Notes: a model not told the origin generated them from the letters alone. A stretch of 64,000 bases of DNA from Paraburkholderia largidicola (GCF_013426895.1 NZ_AP023174.1:3658001-3722000); one strand, 5' to 3'. Counted from the first letter of the stretch, positions 42,069 to 52,363 are shown. Made by a program: numbers and translations.

Positions 42069-43286
42069 TTACTTCCAGAGCGCGCAGCGCGACTCCGCTT
42101 TCGTTCCGAATGCCTGATCGCCTGGAATCGTCGCGGTGATCTTGTAGTAATCCCACGGCTCTTTCGATTCCGACGGCTTCTTCACTTCCATCAGGTACAT
42201 GTCGTGGATCATGCTGCCGTCCTGACGGATGTAGCCCTTCGCGTAGAAATCGTCGATCTTCGTCTTGCGCAGTTGATCCATCACCTTGTCGCTGTCGGTC
42301 GTGCCAGTTGCCTGCACGGCCTTCAGATAAGTGGTGACGGCCGAATAGTCCGCTGCCTGCAGGCTGGTCGGCATCTTCTTCATCTTGTCGAAGTAGCGCT
42401 GCGCCCACTTGCGGGTATTGGCGTCCTTGTTCCAGTACCAGCTATCGGTGGCGACCAGACCTTGCGTCGTTTCAAGTCCGAGGCTGTGAATATCGGTCAG
42501 GAAGATCAGCAGCGCGGCGATCTTCATCGACTTCGTCACGCCGAATTCCTTGGCGGCCTTGATCGAGTTGATCGTGTCGCCACCCGCGTTCGCGAGACCC
42601 AGCACCTGCGCCTTCGATCCTTGCGCCTGCAACAGGAACGACGAGAAATCCGATGCCGACAGCGGATGACGCACCGTGCCGAGCACCTGTCCGCCATTCG
42701 CCTTCACCACGTCCGACGTGTTCTTTTCGAGCGCCTTGCCGAACGCGTAGTCCGCAGTCAGAAAGTACCAGGTCTTGCCGCCCTGCTTCGTCACGGCCGA
42801 ACCCGTGCCTTTTGCGAGCGCCATCGTGTCGTACGCGTAGTGCACCGTGTACGGCGTGCATTGCTCGTTGGTCAGGTTGTCCGCGCCTGCGCCGATGTTG
42901 ATGTACGGAACCTTCTTTTCACCCGCAACCTGATTGGTCGACAACGCAGTGGCCGAATTCGTGCCGCCGATGATCACGTTGACGCCGTCGCGGTCGATCC
43001 ATTCACGTGCACGCGACGCGGCGATATCCGCCTTGTTCTGGTGATCGGCGTAGACCAGCTCGACCGTCTTGCCGTTGACCTTGCCGCCGAAATCGGCAAT
43101 CGCCATGCGGATCGCCTCGAGGCCACCCTGGCCATCGATATCCGCATACAGACCGGAAAGATCGGTGATGTAGCCGATCTTGACGGTCGCGCCATCCGCG
43201 GCCTGCGCGTTACCCGCAGCGAACATCGTGCCCGCGGCGGCCGCAAAGCAGACTGCTGACAACCTGGCGAAGTTCTTCAGTTTCAT
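42069..43286 (-). CDS. Branched-chain amino-acid-type periplasmic binding protein (second system)
   Basis: A 405-residue type-I binding protein with a signal peptide ending AGNAQAA and mature start DGATVKIGYITDLSGLYAD. It is more distant from the tandem pair at 37-39 kb and has a different cysteine pattern (EQCTPYT, SRCALWK). It lies between livF and livH of its operon. The neighbouring GMC oxidoreductase and semialdehyde dehydrogenase suggest the ligand may be an organic acid, alcohol or amine rather than a branched-chain amino acid (inference). Confidence 0.9.
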   Translation of the reverse strand: MKLKNFARLSAVCFAAAAGTMFAAGNAQAADGATVKIGYITDLSGLYADIDGQGGLEAIRMAIADFGGKVNGKTVELVYADHQNKADIAASRAREWIDRDGVNVIIGGTNSATALSTNQVAGEKKVPYINIGAGADNLTNEQCTPYTVHYAYDTMALAKGTGSAVTKQGGKTWYFLTADYAFGKALEKNTSDVVKANGGQVLGTVRHPLSASDFSSFLLQAQGSKAQVLGLANAGGDTINSIKAAKEFGVTKSMKIAALLIFLTDIHSLGLETTQGLVATDSWYWNKDANTRKWAQRYFDKMKKMPTSLQAADYSAVTTYLKAVQATGTTDSDKVMDQLRKTKIDDFYAKGYIRQDGSMIHDMYLMEVKKPSESKEPWDYYKITATIPGDQAFGTKAESRCALWK

Positions 43287-43393
43287 GCGTGTCTCCTGTT
43301 TCCATGCTTGTGGTTATCAGAGGCATCTGGGTATGTCGTGCGTCGCAGTTCCCATGACGACCCCGATTGCTGGTCGGGATGCGTCCACCCCAC

Positions 43394-44149
43394 TTAGACG
43401 CCGAGCAAATCGTGCAGCACCGGCATTTTGCTTTCGAGTTCCTTTGCTCCGAAATGCTCGACGATGCGTCCATGCTCCATCACATAGAAACGATCGGCGA
43501 GCGGCGCGGCAAAGCGGAAGTTCTGTTCGACCATCACGATCGTGTAGCCGCGCGCTTTCAATGTGACGATCATGCGCGCGAGCGCCTGGACGATCACGGG
43601 GGCAAGGCCTTCGGAGATTTCATCCAGCAACAGCAGGTTCGCGCCCGTGCGAAGGATGCGCGCCACGGCCAGCATCTGTTGCTCGCCACCCGACAGGCGC
43701 GTGCCCTGGCTCATGCGCCGTTCCTGGAGATTGGGAAACATCTGGTAGATCTCGTCGATCGACATCATCAACGACTTGTCGCCGACGGGCGGCGGCAACA
43801 TCAGATTTTCCTCGCACGACAGGCTCGAAAAAATGCCGCGCTCTTCCGGGCAATACCCGACGCCGCAATGCGCGATGCGGTGCGTCGCCATCGAAATCGT
43901 TTCGCGTCCGCCGACGCGGATCGAGCCCGTACGCCGGCCCGTCAGGCCCATGATCGCGCGCAGCGTCGTGGTGCGGCCCGCGCCATTGCGGCCGAGCAGC
44001 GTGACGACTTCACCGCGGCTGACGGTCAGATCGACGCCATGCAGGATGTGCGATTCGCCGTACCACGCCTGCAGCCCCGCGATTTCCAGCGCGGGTTCGC
44101 CGCTCACCACACTGACCGATGCGTCTTCCTGTTCGCTCACTGTGCTCAT
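43394..44149 (-). CDS. livF: Branched-chain amino-acid-type ABC transporter ATPase LivF (second system), variant Walker A
   Basis: A 251-residue ATPase with normal signature LSGGEQQMLAVARIL and Walker B LLLLDEISEGLAP, but the Walker A reads GRNGAGRTT, with arginine where the invariant lysine is expected; the codon is CGC and unambiguous. I recall arginine variants in this LivF clade in related genomes, so it is probably inherited rather than an error. The N-terminal ~20 residues are a polar extension. Its ATG overlaps the livG stop (ATGA). Confidence 0.9.
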   Translation of the reverse strand: MSTVSEQEDASVSVVSGEPALEIAGLQAWYGESHILHGVDLTVSRGEVVTLLGRNGAGRTTTLRAIMGLTGRRTGSIRVGGRETISMATHRIAHCGVGYCPEERGIFSSLSCEENLMLPPPVGDKSLMMSIDEIYQMFPNLQERRMSQGTRLSGGEQQMLAVARILRTGANLLLLDEISEGLAPVIVQALARMIVTLKARGYTIVMVEQNFRFAAPLADRFYVMEHGRIVEHFGAKELESKMPVLHDLLGV

Positions 44150-44925
44150 GCATGCGCTCCGGCAAGCGCCGCGTCCGCACTGCCCATATAGGCCTGCATG
44201 ACGAGCGGGTTCTTCGAGACTTCCGCGTACGTGCCTTCGGCGAGCACCTCGCCGCGTTGCAGGACGGTAATCGTGTCGGAGATGCCGGCTATCACATTCA
44301 TGTTGTGTTCGACCATCAGGATCGTGCGACCCGCCGATACTTTTTTGATCAGCGCGGTCACGCGGTCGACGTCTTCATGCCCCATGCCTTGCGTCGGTTC
44401 GTCGAGCAGCATCAGTTCGGGTTCCATGCCGAGCGTCGTGGCGATTTCGAGCGCGCGTTTGCGCCCATACGACAGTTCGACGGCGGGCACATCGGCGAAA
44501 TCGGTCAAGCCTACCTGAGTGAGCAGATCGATCGCGCGGTCGTCGAGTTGACGCAATGTGCGTTCGCTTCTCCAGAAATGAAACGCCGAGCCGAGCTGAC
44601 GTTGCAGACCCACGCGCACATTCTGCAATGCCGTCAGATGCGGAAATACAGCGGAAATCTGAAAGGAGCGGATGATGCCGCGACGCGCGACCTGCGCTGG
44701 ACGTTCGCCCGTGATGTCGATACCGTCAAAGACGATCTGACCCGCAGTGGGCACGAGAAATTTGGTGAGCAGATTGAAGCAGGTGGTCTTGCCTGCGCCG
44801 TTCGGCCCGATGAGCGCATGGATCGAACCGCGCTTCACGCGCAGGTTCACACCGTTGACTGCGGTAAAACCCTTGAACTCACGAGTGAGCCCGCGCGTTT
44901 CGAGTATCGTATCGCCGAGAATCAT
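44146..44925 (-). CDS. livG: Branched-chain amino-acid-type ABC transporter ATPase LivG (second system)
   Basis: A ~259-residue ATPase with Walker A GPNGAGKTT, signature region ELSYGRKRALEIATTL, Walker B LMLLDEPTQGM and H-loop MVEHNMNVI. The ATG at 44925 is favoured because GAAGGGAAC lies just before it; an ATG four codons upstream (44937) has no ribosome site. It is the first gene of the second liv operon. Confidence 0.92.
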   Translation of the reverse strand: MILGDTILETRGLTREFKGFTAVNGVNLRVKRGSIHALIGPNGAGKTTCFNLLTKFLVPTAGQIVFDGIDITGERPAQVARRGIIRSFQISAVFPHLTALQNVRVGLQRQLGSAFHFWRSERTLRQLDDRAIDLLTQVGLTDFADVPAVELSYGRKRALEIATTLGMEPELMLLDEPTQGMGHEDVDRVTALIKKVSAGRTILMVEHNMNVIAGISDTITVLQRGEVLAEGTYAEVSKNPLVMQAYMGSADAALAGAHA

Positions 44926-45169
44926 GTTCCCTTCCATGCGAAGTAAGGCGAAGCATTACCGCGTTTTATTCCGCGCTGAAACGGCGCGACTGTTATTGGC
45001 GATGACACCCCCGTGCCAATCGTGGCGTGGTGCACCAATGCGGACGGTAATCCATGCCGCACCACGCAGCATGGATGCCATTGTCGCGCCAATGATGCAG
45101 CGCAATCATTGGGATTTGCACTTAGTGTTTAATTCGACCTTCACTGCGCAAAACGTTAAACGTTGCGTG

Positions 45170-46864
45170 TCATGCAACGGACATCGGAGACGGGGCGCGG
45201 GTTTCGATGCTGTGACTGTCTCTTTGCGCACGACGGTCTGCGCGAATCATGTCGCTCGCGCGTTCCGCGATCATCAGTGTCGGCGAGTTCGTGTTCCCTG
45301 AGGTAATCGTGGGCATCACGGATGCATCGACCACGCGCAGTCCTTCGACACCGATCACACGCAAGCGGCTATCCACGACCGCGCCGGGATCATTCAATGT
45401 GCCCATCCGGCATGTACCGACGGGATGGAAGATGGTGGTACCGACCTGCCCCGCCGCGATCTGCAATTCTTCCTCGGTCTGAAACTGGATGCCGGGCAAG
45501 ATCTCTTCGGGCCGATACGGCTTCAGTGCAGGCGACGCCGCAATGCGCCGCGTGAGACGCAACGCGTTCGCAGCGACGTGACGGTCATACTCCGTCGAAA
45601 GATAGTTCGGCGCGATCAGCGGCGCGGCGTGCGGATTGCGTGATTCGATATGCACGCTGCCGCGCGAAGTCGGACGCAAATGACAGACCGATGCCGTGAA
45701 CGCGTTGAAGCGATGCAAAGGTTCGCCGAACTTGTCGAGCGAAAGCGGTTGCACGTGATACTCGAGATCGGAACGCGTCAACGATCTGTCGTTCACATCG
45801 GACTTCGCAAACGCGCCGAGTTGCGACGGCGACATCGACATCGGCCCGCTTTGCATCAGCAGATACTGCAGCCCGATCATCATCTTGCCCCACCAGTGCG
45901 CGGAGGCCGTATTCAACGTGCGCACGCCGTGCACCTTATACGCCATACGCAACTGCAAATGGTCCTGAAGATTTTCACCGACGCCGCGCAGATCGTTCAC
46001 GACCTCGATGCCGAGATTCTGCAGACGCGCGCCATTACCGATGCCCGACAGCTCGAGTAATTGCGGCGAGTTCACCGCGCCCGAACTCATGACGACTTCA
46101 ATGCGCGCCTTCGCGATGTACTCGACATCGCCGCCGCGATATTCGACACCGACGCAGCGCTTGCCTTCGAATACAACGCGTTGCGTGTGCGCGCCCGTGA
46201 TGACCGTGAGATTCGGCCGCTGCATCGCAGGCCGCAAAAAAGCCTTCGATGCATTCCAGCGAATGCCGCGCTTCTGGTTCACATCGAAATAGCCGACGCC
46301 CGTGTTGTCGCCGCGATTGAAATCGTCGGTGGCGGGAATGCCGGCTTCCTGCGCGGCCTCGGCGAACTTCTCCAGAATCTTCCATTTGAGGCGCTGCTTT
46401 TCCACGCGCCATTGACCGCCCGCGCCGTGGAATTCATTTGCACCGCCATGATGGTCTTCGCTACGTTTGAAGACAGGCAGTACGGCATCCCACGACCACG
46501 ACGAATCTTCCGTCACACGCGCCCATTCGTCGTAGTCTTCGCGCTGGCCGCGCATGTAGATCATGCCGTTGATCGACGAGGAGCCCCCCAATACACGGCC
46601 CCGCGGATACGACAATGCACGTCCGTTGAGTCCCGGTTCTGCCTGCGTTTTATAGAGCCAATCAGTGCGCGGATTGCCGATGCAATAGAGGTAACCGACA
46701 GGCACGTGAATCCAGTGATAGTCGTCCTTGCCGCCTGCTTCTAGCAGCAGCACGGTGACGTCGGGATCTTCAGTCAGGCGATTCGCAAGCACACAACCTG
46801 CCGTGCCCGCACCAATGACGATGTAGTCGAATTCGCCTTCGAGTTTTCTTGCTGTCGTGCTCAC
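45170..46864 (-). CDS. GMC-family flavin oxidoreductase (choline dehydrogenase-like)
   Basis: A 564-residue FAD enzyme that oxidises a primary alcohol, probably at the inner membrane with quinone. The FAD motif GAGTAGCVLANRLTEDP follows the start, GMC signature 1 is in YPRGRVLGGSSSINGMIYMRGQ, and the active-site histidine lies in HPVGTCRMG near residue 478, with the second catalytic residue in TSGNTNSPTLMIAERASDMI. A GTG start at 46864 has AAGGAG at ideal spacing, whereas the upstream frame to 46966 has none. It may oxidise the substrate imported by the adjacent transporter, with the aldehyde handled by the dehydrogenase upstream (inference). Confidence 0.92.
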   Translation of the reverse strand: MSTTARKLEGEFDYIVIGAGTAGCVLANRLTEDPDVTVLLLEAGGKDDYHWIHVPVGYLYCIGNPRTDWLYKTQAEPGLNGRALSYPRGRVLGGSSSINGMIYMRGQREDYDEWARVTEDSSWSWDAVLPVFKRSEDHHGGANEFHGAGGQWRVEKQRLKWKILEKFAEAAQEAGIPATDDFNRGDNTGVGYFDVNQKRGIRWNASKAFLRPAMQRPNLTVITGAHTQRVVFEGKRCVGVEYRGGDVEYIAKARIEVVMSSGAVNSPQLLELSGIGNGARLQNLGIEVVNDLRGVGENLQDHLQLRMAYKVHGVRTLNTASAHWWGKMMIGLQYLLMQSGPMSMSPSQLGAFAKSDVNDRSLTRSDLEYHVQPLSLDKFGEPLHRFNAFTASVCHLRPTSRGSVHIESRNPHAAPLIAPNYLSTEYDRHVAANALRLTRRIAASPALKPYRPEEILPGIQFQTEEELQIAAGQVGTTIFHPVGTCRMGTLNDPGAVVDSRLRVIGVEGLRVVDASVMPTITSGNTNSPTLMIAERASDMIRADRRAQRDSHSIETRAPSPMSVA

Positions 46865-47021
46865 CCTTGTCTCCTTCGCATGGCCACGTTGCATGGCATC
46901 TGATTGCGCTTTGGGCGTTTGTGTCGCTACTGCTTTTTGTTTATCAACACCACATGCGATGCGCACGGCACTGCGCTATTGAAAACGCAATGCCGTGACC
47001 ATTCCAATCTACTGATTCGCG

Positions 47022-48539
47022 TTACTTCGCAACAGGCATCGTGAACTCGGCGCCCTTCGCGATACTGTCCGGCCAGCGCTGCATGATGCTCTTGTAGCGC
47101 GTATAGAAGCGCACGCCTTCTTCGCCATACGCGTGGTGATCGCCGAACAGCGACCGCTTCCAGCCGCCGAACGAGTGCCATGCCATCGGTACGGGAATCG
47201 GCACGTTGATGCCAACCATGCCGATCTGAATCTGACGCGAGAACGCACGCGCGACGCCGCCATCCGACGTGAACAGCGACACGCCGTTCGCAAACTCGTT
47301 CTTGTTGATGAGTTCGACAGCCGAAGCAAAATCGGGCACGCGCACCACGCACAACACCGGGCCGAAGATTTCTTCTCGATAGATCTTCATGTCGGTCTTC
47401 ACATCGTCGAACAATGTGCCGCCGAGGAAGAAGCCTTTCTCGTGACCCGGCACCTTGTGCCCGCGTCCATCGACCACCAGCTTTGCGCCCGCCTCGATGC
47501 CCGCGTCGATATAACCCGACACTTTCTCGCGATGCGCCGCCGTCACGAGCGGACCCATTTCGGCTTCGCCTTCCATGCCGTTCATGATCTTCAGCGTCTT
47601 CACGCGCGGCGTGAGCCTGTCGATCAGTTCGTCGGCGATATGACCGACTGCGACTGCAACCGAAATCGCCATGCAACGCTCGCCCGCCGAACCATAGGCC
47701 GCGCCGATCAATGCATCGACGGCCTGATCGAGATCCGCATCCGGCATTACGACGAGATGATTTTTCGCACCGCCCAAGGCCTGCACGCGCTTACCGTGCT
47801 TCGTGCCTTCCGTGTAGATGTATTCGGCGATCGGCGTCGAGCCGACAAACGACAATGCGCTGACATCGGGATGCGCGAGCAATGCATCGACGGCCACCTT
47901 ATCGCCGTGCACGACGTTGAACACGCCATCCGGCAAGCCCGCTTCTTTCAGCAATTCGGCAAGGCGGATCGACGCCGACGGATCGCGCTCAGACGGCTTC
48001 AATACGAACGTATTGCCGCATGCGATCGCGACCGGGAACATCCAGCACGGGACCATCATCGGAAAGTTGAACGGCGTGATGCCCGCGACCACACCCAACG
48101 ACTGACGCAGATTCCAGTTGTCGATGCCACCGCCGATCTGATCGGTGAAGTCGGTCTTCAACAGATTCGGAATGCCGCACGCGAATTCGACGATCTCGAT
48201 GCCGCGCATGACTTCGCCCTTCGCGTCCGAAAACACCTTGCCGTGCTCGCGCGTGATCAGTTCGGCGAGTTCGTCGTGGTGACGGTCGAGCAATTCCTTG
48301 AACTTGAAGAGCACGCGTGCGCGCTTGATCGGCGCGGTTTCGCTCCACGCGGGAAAAGCGGCCTTTGCGGCGGCAACGGCTGCATCGACTTCGGTGACGC
48401 TGGCGAGCGGCACGCGCGACGACACTTCGCCTGTCGCCGGATTGAACACGTCGCCGAAACGCTGGCTCGTGCCATCGATAGGATGGCCGTTGATCACGTG
48501 CGTCAGCGCGCGCACCTTCCCTTGATCTGTCTCGCTCAT
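47022..48539 (-). CDS. mmsA: CoA-acylating methylmalonate-semialdehyde dehydrogenase
   Basis: A 505-residue NAD-dependent aldehyde dehydrogenase of the MmsA family, which converts methylmalonate or malonate semialdehyde to propionyl- or acetyl-CoA in valine, beta-alanine and inositol breakdown. The catalytic cysteine lies in [11 protein letters not shown] near residue 289, and the MmsA-type segments [21 protein letters not shown] and [23 protein letters not shown] are present. The start at MSETDQGKV has GGAGACACC upstream. It is divergent from a LysR gene across 148 bases. A valine link would fit the nearby Liv systems. Confidence 0.93.
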   Translation of the reverse strand: MSETDQGKVRALTHVINGHPIDGTSQRFGDVFNPATGEVSSRVPLASVTEVDAAVAAAKAAFPAWSETAPIKRARVLFKFKELLDRHHDELAELITREHGKVFSDAKGEVMRGIEIVEFACGIPNLLKTDFTDQIGGGIDNWNLRQSLGVVAGITPFNFPMMVPCWMFPVAIACGNTFVLKPSERDPSASIRLAELLKEAGLPDGVFNVVHGDKVAVDALLAHPDVSALSFVGSTPIAEYIYTEGTKHGKRVQALGGAKNHLVVMPDADLDQAVDALIGAAYGSAGERCMAISVAVAVGHIADELIDRLTPRVKTLKIMNGMEGEAEMGPLVTAAHREKVSGYIDAGIEAGAKLVVDGRGHKVPGHEKGFFLGGTLFDDVKTDMKIYREEIFGPVLCVVRVPDFASAVELINKNEFANGVSLFTSDGGVARAFSRQIQIGMVGINVPIPVPMAWHSFGGWKRSLFGDHHAYGEEGVRFYTRYKSIMQRWPDSIAKGAEFTMPVAK

Positions 48540-48687
48540 GGTGTCTCCTGTATAGGGCTTTCTGATGGTCGATGCTGCGGCGCAATGCGGCGCGCTTTCG
48601 CATGATCGTTCCAGCGTAATCGGCAAGTGCATCGCAAATCCAATCAGAAATGCTCAAATGCGATATAAGGCGCGTTAATATCAGCGG

Positions 48688-49587
48688 ATGGATCTCACCC
48701 TGCTCCGCGCCTTTGCGACGGTGGCGCGCGAAGGCAATCTGACGCGCGCTGCCACGCAATTGCATTTGACCCAGCCCGCCGTCAGTCTGCAGATCAAGAA
48801 CCTGCAGACGGCGCTCGGCGTGACGCTATTCACGCGCACATCGCACGGGCTTGCGCTCACGCGCGACGGTCAGGCGCTGTTGCCGCATGCAGAGCGCGCG
48901 CTGGCGGCCGCGAACGACGTCGAACGGGCGGCCGCCACGCTGCGCCAGGAAGTGCGCGGGCGGCTGCGCATCGGCACGATTCTCGACCCCGCGTTTCTGC
49001 GGCTTGGCGGGTTTCTTAAGCAGCTTGTCGAGACGTGGCCGCACATCGAAACGCAACTGCGGCACGGCATGTCCGGCTGGGTACGCGACCAGGTCCGCGC
49101 GGGCGAACTCGACGTCGGTTATTACATCGGCCAGCCGGACGAGGACGAACCGCGCGACAGCGCGATCTTCCACGCCGTTACGCTGACCCACTTCCAGTAC
49201 CGCGTGCTGGCGCCGCCCGGCTGGAAAGATCGCATGAAAGGCGCGCGCGACTGGCGTGCGCTCGCTTCGTTTCCGTGGATCTGGACGCCCCCCGCGTCCG
49301 CGCACAACCGGCTGCTGACGCGCCGCTTCGCCGATGCCGGCGTCAAGCCCATCAAGGTTGCGGAAGTCGATCAGGAACCGTCGATGCTCGATCTCGTCAA
49401 ATCGGGCGTAGGACTCACGCTCGCGCGCGATTCGACCGCGCTTGCCGAGGCGCACGCGCACGCGCTGACGATCGTCGAAGGCATCACGGTGCCGACGGAG
49501 TTGACGTTCATCACGCTCGCCGCGCACAAGGACGAGCCGGCGATCGCCGTGGCATTGAAGCTGATCGAACAGCAGTGGTCGGCATAA
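48688..49587 (+). CDS. LysR-family transcriptional regulator
   Basis: A 299-residue regulator. The N-terminal winged helix-turn-helix is MDLTLLRAFATVAREGNLTRAATQLHLTQPAVSLQIKNLQ, followed by a type-2 periplasmic-binding-like effector domain (RLRIGTILDPAFLRLGGF onwards). It is transcribed away from mmsA across a 148-base gap, the classical arrangement for a regulator that controls the divergent gene and itself. The effector may be a catabolite of the mmsA pathway. No regulatory half-sites could be assigned with confidence. Confidence 0.93.
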   Translation: MDLTLLRAFATVAREGNLTRAATQLHLTQPAVSLQIKNLQTALGVTLFTRTSHGLALTRDGQALLPHAERALAAANDVERAAATLRQEVRGRLRIGTILDPAFLRLGGFLKQLVETWPHIETQLRHGMSGWVRDQVRAGELDVGYYIGQPDEDEPRDSAIFHAVTLTHFQYRVLAPPGWKDRMKGARDWRALASFPWIWTPPASAHNRLLTRRFADAGVKPIKVAEVDQEPSMLDLVKSGVGLTLARDSTALAEAHAHALTIVEGITVPTELTFITLAAHKDEPAIAVALKLIEQQWSA

Positions 49588-49863
49588 GCGAAGCGAGTGG
49601 AACGAGCATCGCGTAGCGCGAAAAGCAGCGTCGCGCGATATGAGCCGACCTCATGACACAGCGACGGTTTTGCACCCTTCACGTGCCGTGGCCTTTAACC
49701 ACATCGTCATGGGCTTTTTGCTAGATTGACGCTTTGCCCGCTTTTCCCCCGCTGTTTTCCGTACCCCTTTGGTCTCTGCCGACCGGTTTGCGCACTCAGG
49801 CAATCGGGGCGAACCCGTTGTCGTCAGAAGCCGTCCACGTTCACCTTTCGACAGGAGCTTCAC

Positions 49864-50394
49864 ATGGCACGCAACATCGAAATCAAAGCTCGCGCGCAGC
49901 ACTTCGAGCAGCTTCGCGAGCGCGCCGCTGCGCTTTCGCCTGACGCTCCTCTGATTTTTCGCCAGCAGGACTTTTTCTACGACGTGCCGCGCGGCCGTCT
50001 GAAGCTGCGCCAGTTCGACGACGGCACGCCCGCCGAACTGATCTTCTATCAGCGCGACGACCGCGACGGCCCGAAGGCGTCGTACTACACGCGCAGCCCG
50101 GTGACGAACCCCGAAGCGATGCACTCGCTGCTCGCCACTGCACTCACGACGCGCGGCATCGTCACGAAGGAGCGCCACGTCTATATCGTCGGGCGCACGC
50201 GGATTCACCTGGATCGCGTCGACGGTCTCGGCGATTTCGTCGAACTTGAAGTCGTGCTCGCGCAGGATGACGACGAAGAAGGTGGCGAAAAGGAAGCGCA
50301 CGCCGTGTTCTCGAAGCTCGGCGTGCCGGAATCGGACCTGGTCGCCGTCGCCTATGTGGATATGCTGAATCAGGAGCCGTTGAAGGCCGCCTGA
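49864..50394 (+). CDS. CYTH-domain protein (class IV adenylate cyclase-like)
   Basis: A 176-residue protein of the CYTH (triphosphate tunnel) fold, which handles polyphosphate-containing substrates with divalent metal. The start MARNIEIKARA resembles the conserved ExExK strand but has Asn at the first Glu position. Basic and acidic strands follow (GRLKLRQFDD, ELIFYQRDD, VGRTRIHLDRVDGLGDFVELEVVL), typical of the tunnel. AGGAG precedes the ATG. It may make cAMP or hydrolyse triphosphates or thiamine triphosphate; the sequence does not decide which. Confidence 0.8.
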   Translation: MARNIEIKARAQHFEQLRERAAALSPDAPLIFRQQDFFYDVPRGRLKLRQFDDGTPAELIFYQRDDRDGPKASYYTRSPVTNPEAMHSLLATALTTRGIVTKERHVYIVGRTRIHLDRVDGLGDFVELEVVLAQDDDEEGGEKEAHAVFSKLGVPESDLVAVAYVDMLNQEPLKAA

Positions 50395-50413
50395 TCGCCG
50401 ATATGCCGCGAGG

Positions 50414-50905
50414 TCAGACGGCGGCCGCGCCCGGCGTCAGATGACCGAGCGGCAATGGGCCGTTGCGCTTGAAGGTGGTCAGCACGATATACGAGCGCAC
50501 GCTGTCGACGCCCGGCACCCGCATCAGCTTCTTCATCACGAACGACGACAGCGCGTTCAGATCCGGCGCGACGATGCGTAGCAGGTAATCCGCGTCGCCA
50601 ACCACTGCGTGGCACTCCAGCACCTCGGGCAGCACGTCGATCTGCTGCTGGAACTGCTCGATGATCGAATCGCCGTGGTGTTTCAGCTTCAGGCTCGTGA
50701 AGGCCGTCACGCCGAGCCCGAGCTTTTCCGGCCGCAGCACCACGCGATACCCGTCGACCACGCCGATCGACTCCAGCCGCTGCAAGCGCCGCCCGATCTG
50801 CGATGGCGACAGCGGCACCTGCTCGCCGAGTTGCTGGTGCGTCGCGCGCCCGAAGCGTTGCAGGACATCGAGCAGCGCCAGATCGAAGTGATCGAGTTCT
50901 AGCAT
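50414..50905 (-). CDS. Lrp/AsnC-family regulator, divergent to phhA
   Basis: A 163-residue regulator with an N-terminal winged helix (LDHFDLALLDVLQRFGRATHQQLGEQVPLSPSQIGRRLQRLE) and a C-terminal RAM ligand-binding domain (LLRIVAPDLNALSSFVMKKLMRVPGVDSVRSYIVL). GGAG lies seven bases before the ATG at 50905. It is transcribed divergently from phhA across ~150 bases. In Burkholderia and Ralstonia an AsnC-type regulator occupies this position, so control of phenylalanine catabolism is likely. Confidence 0.93.
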   Translation of the reverse strand: MLELDHFDLALLDVLQRFGRATHQQLGEQVPLSPSQIGRRLQRLESIGVVDGYRVVLRPEKLGLGVTAFTSLKLKHHGDSIIEQFQQQIDVLPEVLECHAVVGDADYLLRIVAPDLNALSSFVMKKLMRVPGVDSVRSYIVLTTFKRNGPLPLGHLTPGAAAV

Positions 50906-51056
50906 GTAAATTCTCCGCATGAATTGGCGATCTAATGCACGATTATCGCATCATCGCCGTGCGATTCGGAAAACATGCGCCCTTTCCGCGCGTTACCCGC
51001 TCTAGACTTGCACGATATCCACTTAGCCGGCGAGCCGCGCCAGTCAGTCATTCGTC

Positions 51057-51947
51057 ATGTCAGTCCCGAACACCGCGAAGCTCAAGGAGCAATTCGACGC
51101 CGGCCTCGAAACCCGTGCCGACTTCACCATCGACCAGCCGACGCATCGCTACGGCGCCGTCGATCACGCGGTGTGGAAGCAGCTCTATACGCGGCAGACG
51201 GCGCTGCTCAAAGGGCGCGTGTGCGACGCGTTTCTGGAAGGCGTCGAACGGCTGAATCTGTCGCCGGAACGCGTGCCTTCGTTCGAAGCGATCAACGAAC
51301 AGCTAATGCCCGCCACTGGCTGGCAGATCGTTGCCGTGCCTGGTCTCGTGCCGGATCAGGTGTTCTTCGAGCATCTGGCGAACCGCCGCTTTCCCGTGAC
51401 GTGGTGGATGCGCCGCCCGGACCAGCTCGACTATCTGCAGGAGCCTGACTGCTTCCACGATCTGTACGGCCACGTGCCGCTGCTGATCAACCCCGTGTTC
51501 GCCGACTACATGCACGCGTATGGCCGCGCGGCCCTCGCTGCGAACGACGCGAATGCGCTGCCGCTGCTCGCGCGCCTGTATTGGTACACAGTCGAGTTTG
51601 GCCTGATCCGCGATGAAGCAAGTCCGAATGGCGTGAAAATCTACGGAGCGGGCATCGTGTCGAGCAAAGGCGAAACGCTCTACAGCCTGCAAAGCGACGC
51701 GCCCAATCGCATCGGGTTCGATCTCGAACGCGTGATGCAGACGCAGTACCGGATCGACACGTTTCAGAAGACCTACTTCATGATCGACGATTTCTCGCAA
51801 CTGTTCGACGTCGCGCGTACCGATTTCGCGCCGCTGCTGGCCAGGCTCACGCATGCGGCACCGTTCCCGGCAGGCGTAGTACTCAGCACCGACACCGTCA
51901 TCACGCGTGGCACAGGCGAAGGCTGGGAGACGGACGGCGACATCTGA
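51057..51947 (+). CDS. phhA: Phenylalanine 4-monooxygenase
   Basis: Tetrahydrobiopterin- and Fe(II)-dependent hydroxylase that converts phenylalanine to tyrosine in the cytoplasm. The 296-residue bacterial form lacks the eukaryotic regulatory domain. The iron ligands are His134 and His139 in CFHDLYGHVPLL and Glu180 in WYTVEFGL. Length and motifs are typical of monomeric proteobacterial enzymes. The downstream phhB regenerates the pterin cofactor. Controlled most likely by the divergent AsnC-type gene. Confidence 0.96.
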   Translation: MSVPNTAKLKEQFDAGLETRADFTIDQPTHRYGAVDHAVWKQLYTRQTALLKGRVCDAFLEGVERLNLSPERVPSFEAINEQLMPATGWQIVAVPGLVPDQVFFEHLANRRFPVTWWMRRPDQLDYLQEPDCFHDLYGHVPLLINPVFADYMHAYGRAALAANDANALPLLARLYWYTVEFGLIRDEASPNGVKIYGAGIVSSKGETLYSLQSDAPNRIGFDLERVMQTQYRIDTFQKTYFMIDDFSQLFDVARTDFAPLLARLTHAAPFPAGVVLSTDTVITRGTGEGWETDGDI

Positions 51948-52054
51948 CGTAACGCGCTGCAGCAACCCTTCAACCGTGAAAAAATAGGACGACCGCGCAT
52001 GCGTCGATGCATGCGGCATCGGCGCGGCCAGGCGCGCCTTCAAGAGGTGACACG

Positions 52055-52363
52055 ATGATCCAGAAACTCTCTCCCGAGCAACGCACGACGCAGGTCGCTC
52101 AACTCGACGGCTGGCAAAACGTCGAAGGCCGCGACGCAATCAAACGGCAATTGAAGTTCGTGGACTTCAACGCAGCATTCGGCTTCATGACGCGCGTCGC
52201 GATCAAGGCCCAGGAGATGGACCATCATCCGGAATGGTTCAACGTCTACAGCAACGTCGAGATCACGCTATCGACGCACGAAGCAAATGGAATCACCGAG
52301 CGCGACATTCGCCTCGCACGTTTTATCGATGAAATTGCGGCGGGAAGTGACTTGAGCCGTTGA
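52055..52363 (+). CDS. phhB: Pterin-4-alpha-carbinolamine dehydratase
   Basis: Dehydrates the 4a-hydroxypterin made by PhhA so it can be recycled. The 102-residue protein has the active-site motif [22 protein letters not shown], with histidines that act in catalysis. It is 107 bases downstream of phhA on the same strand, with AAGAGGT upstream of the ATG. It may have its own ribosome site but probably shares the phhA transcript. Confidence 0.96.
   Translation: MIQKLSPEQRTTQVAQLDGWQNVEGRDAIKRQLKFVDFNAAFGFMTRVAIKAQEMDHHPEWFNVYSNVEITLSTHEANGITERDIRLARFIDEIAAGSDLSR

Noticed and set aside
44990..45030. Possible sigma-54 promoter (GTGCCA element) upstream of the second liv operon
   Set aside because: The GG/GC spacing of -24/-12 elements does not fit.
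47133..48605. A 490-codon open frame antisense to mmsA
   Set aside because: Shadow of the strongly conserved mmsA coding sequence; Arg/His-rich with no domain.
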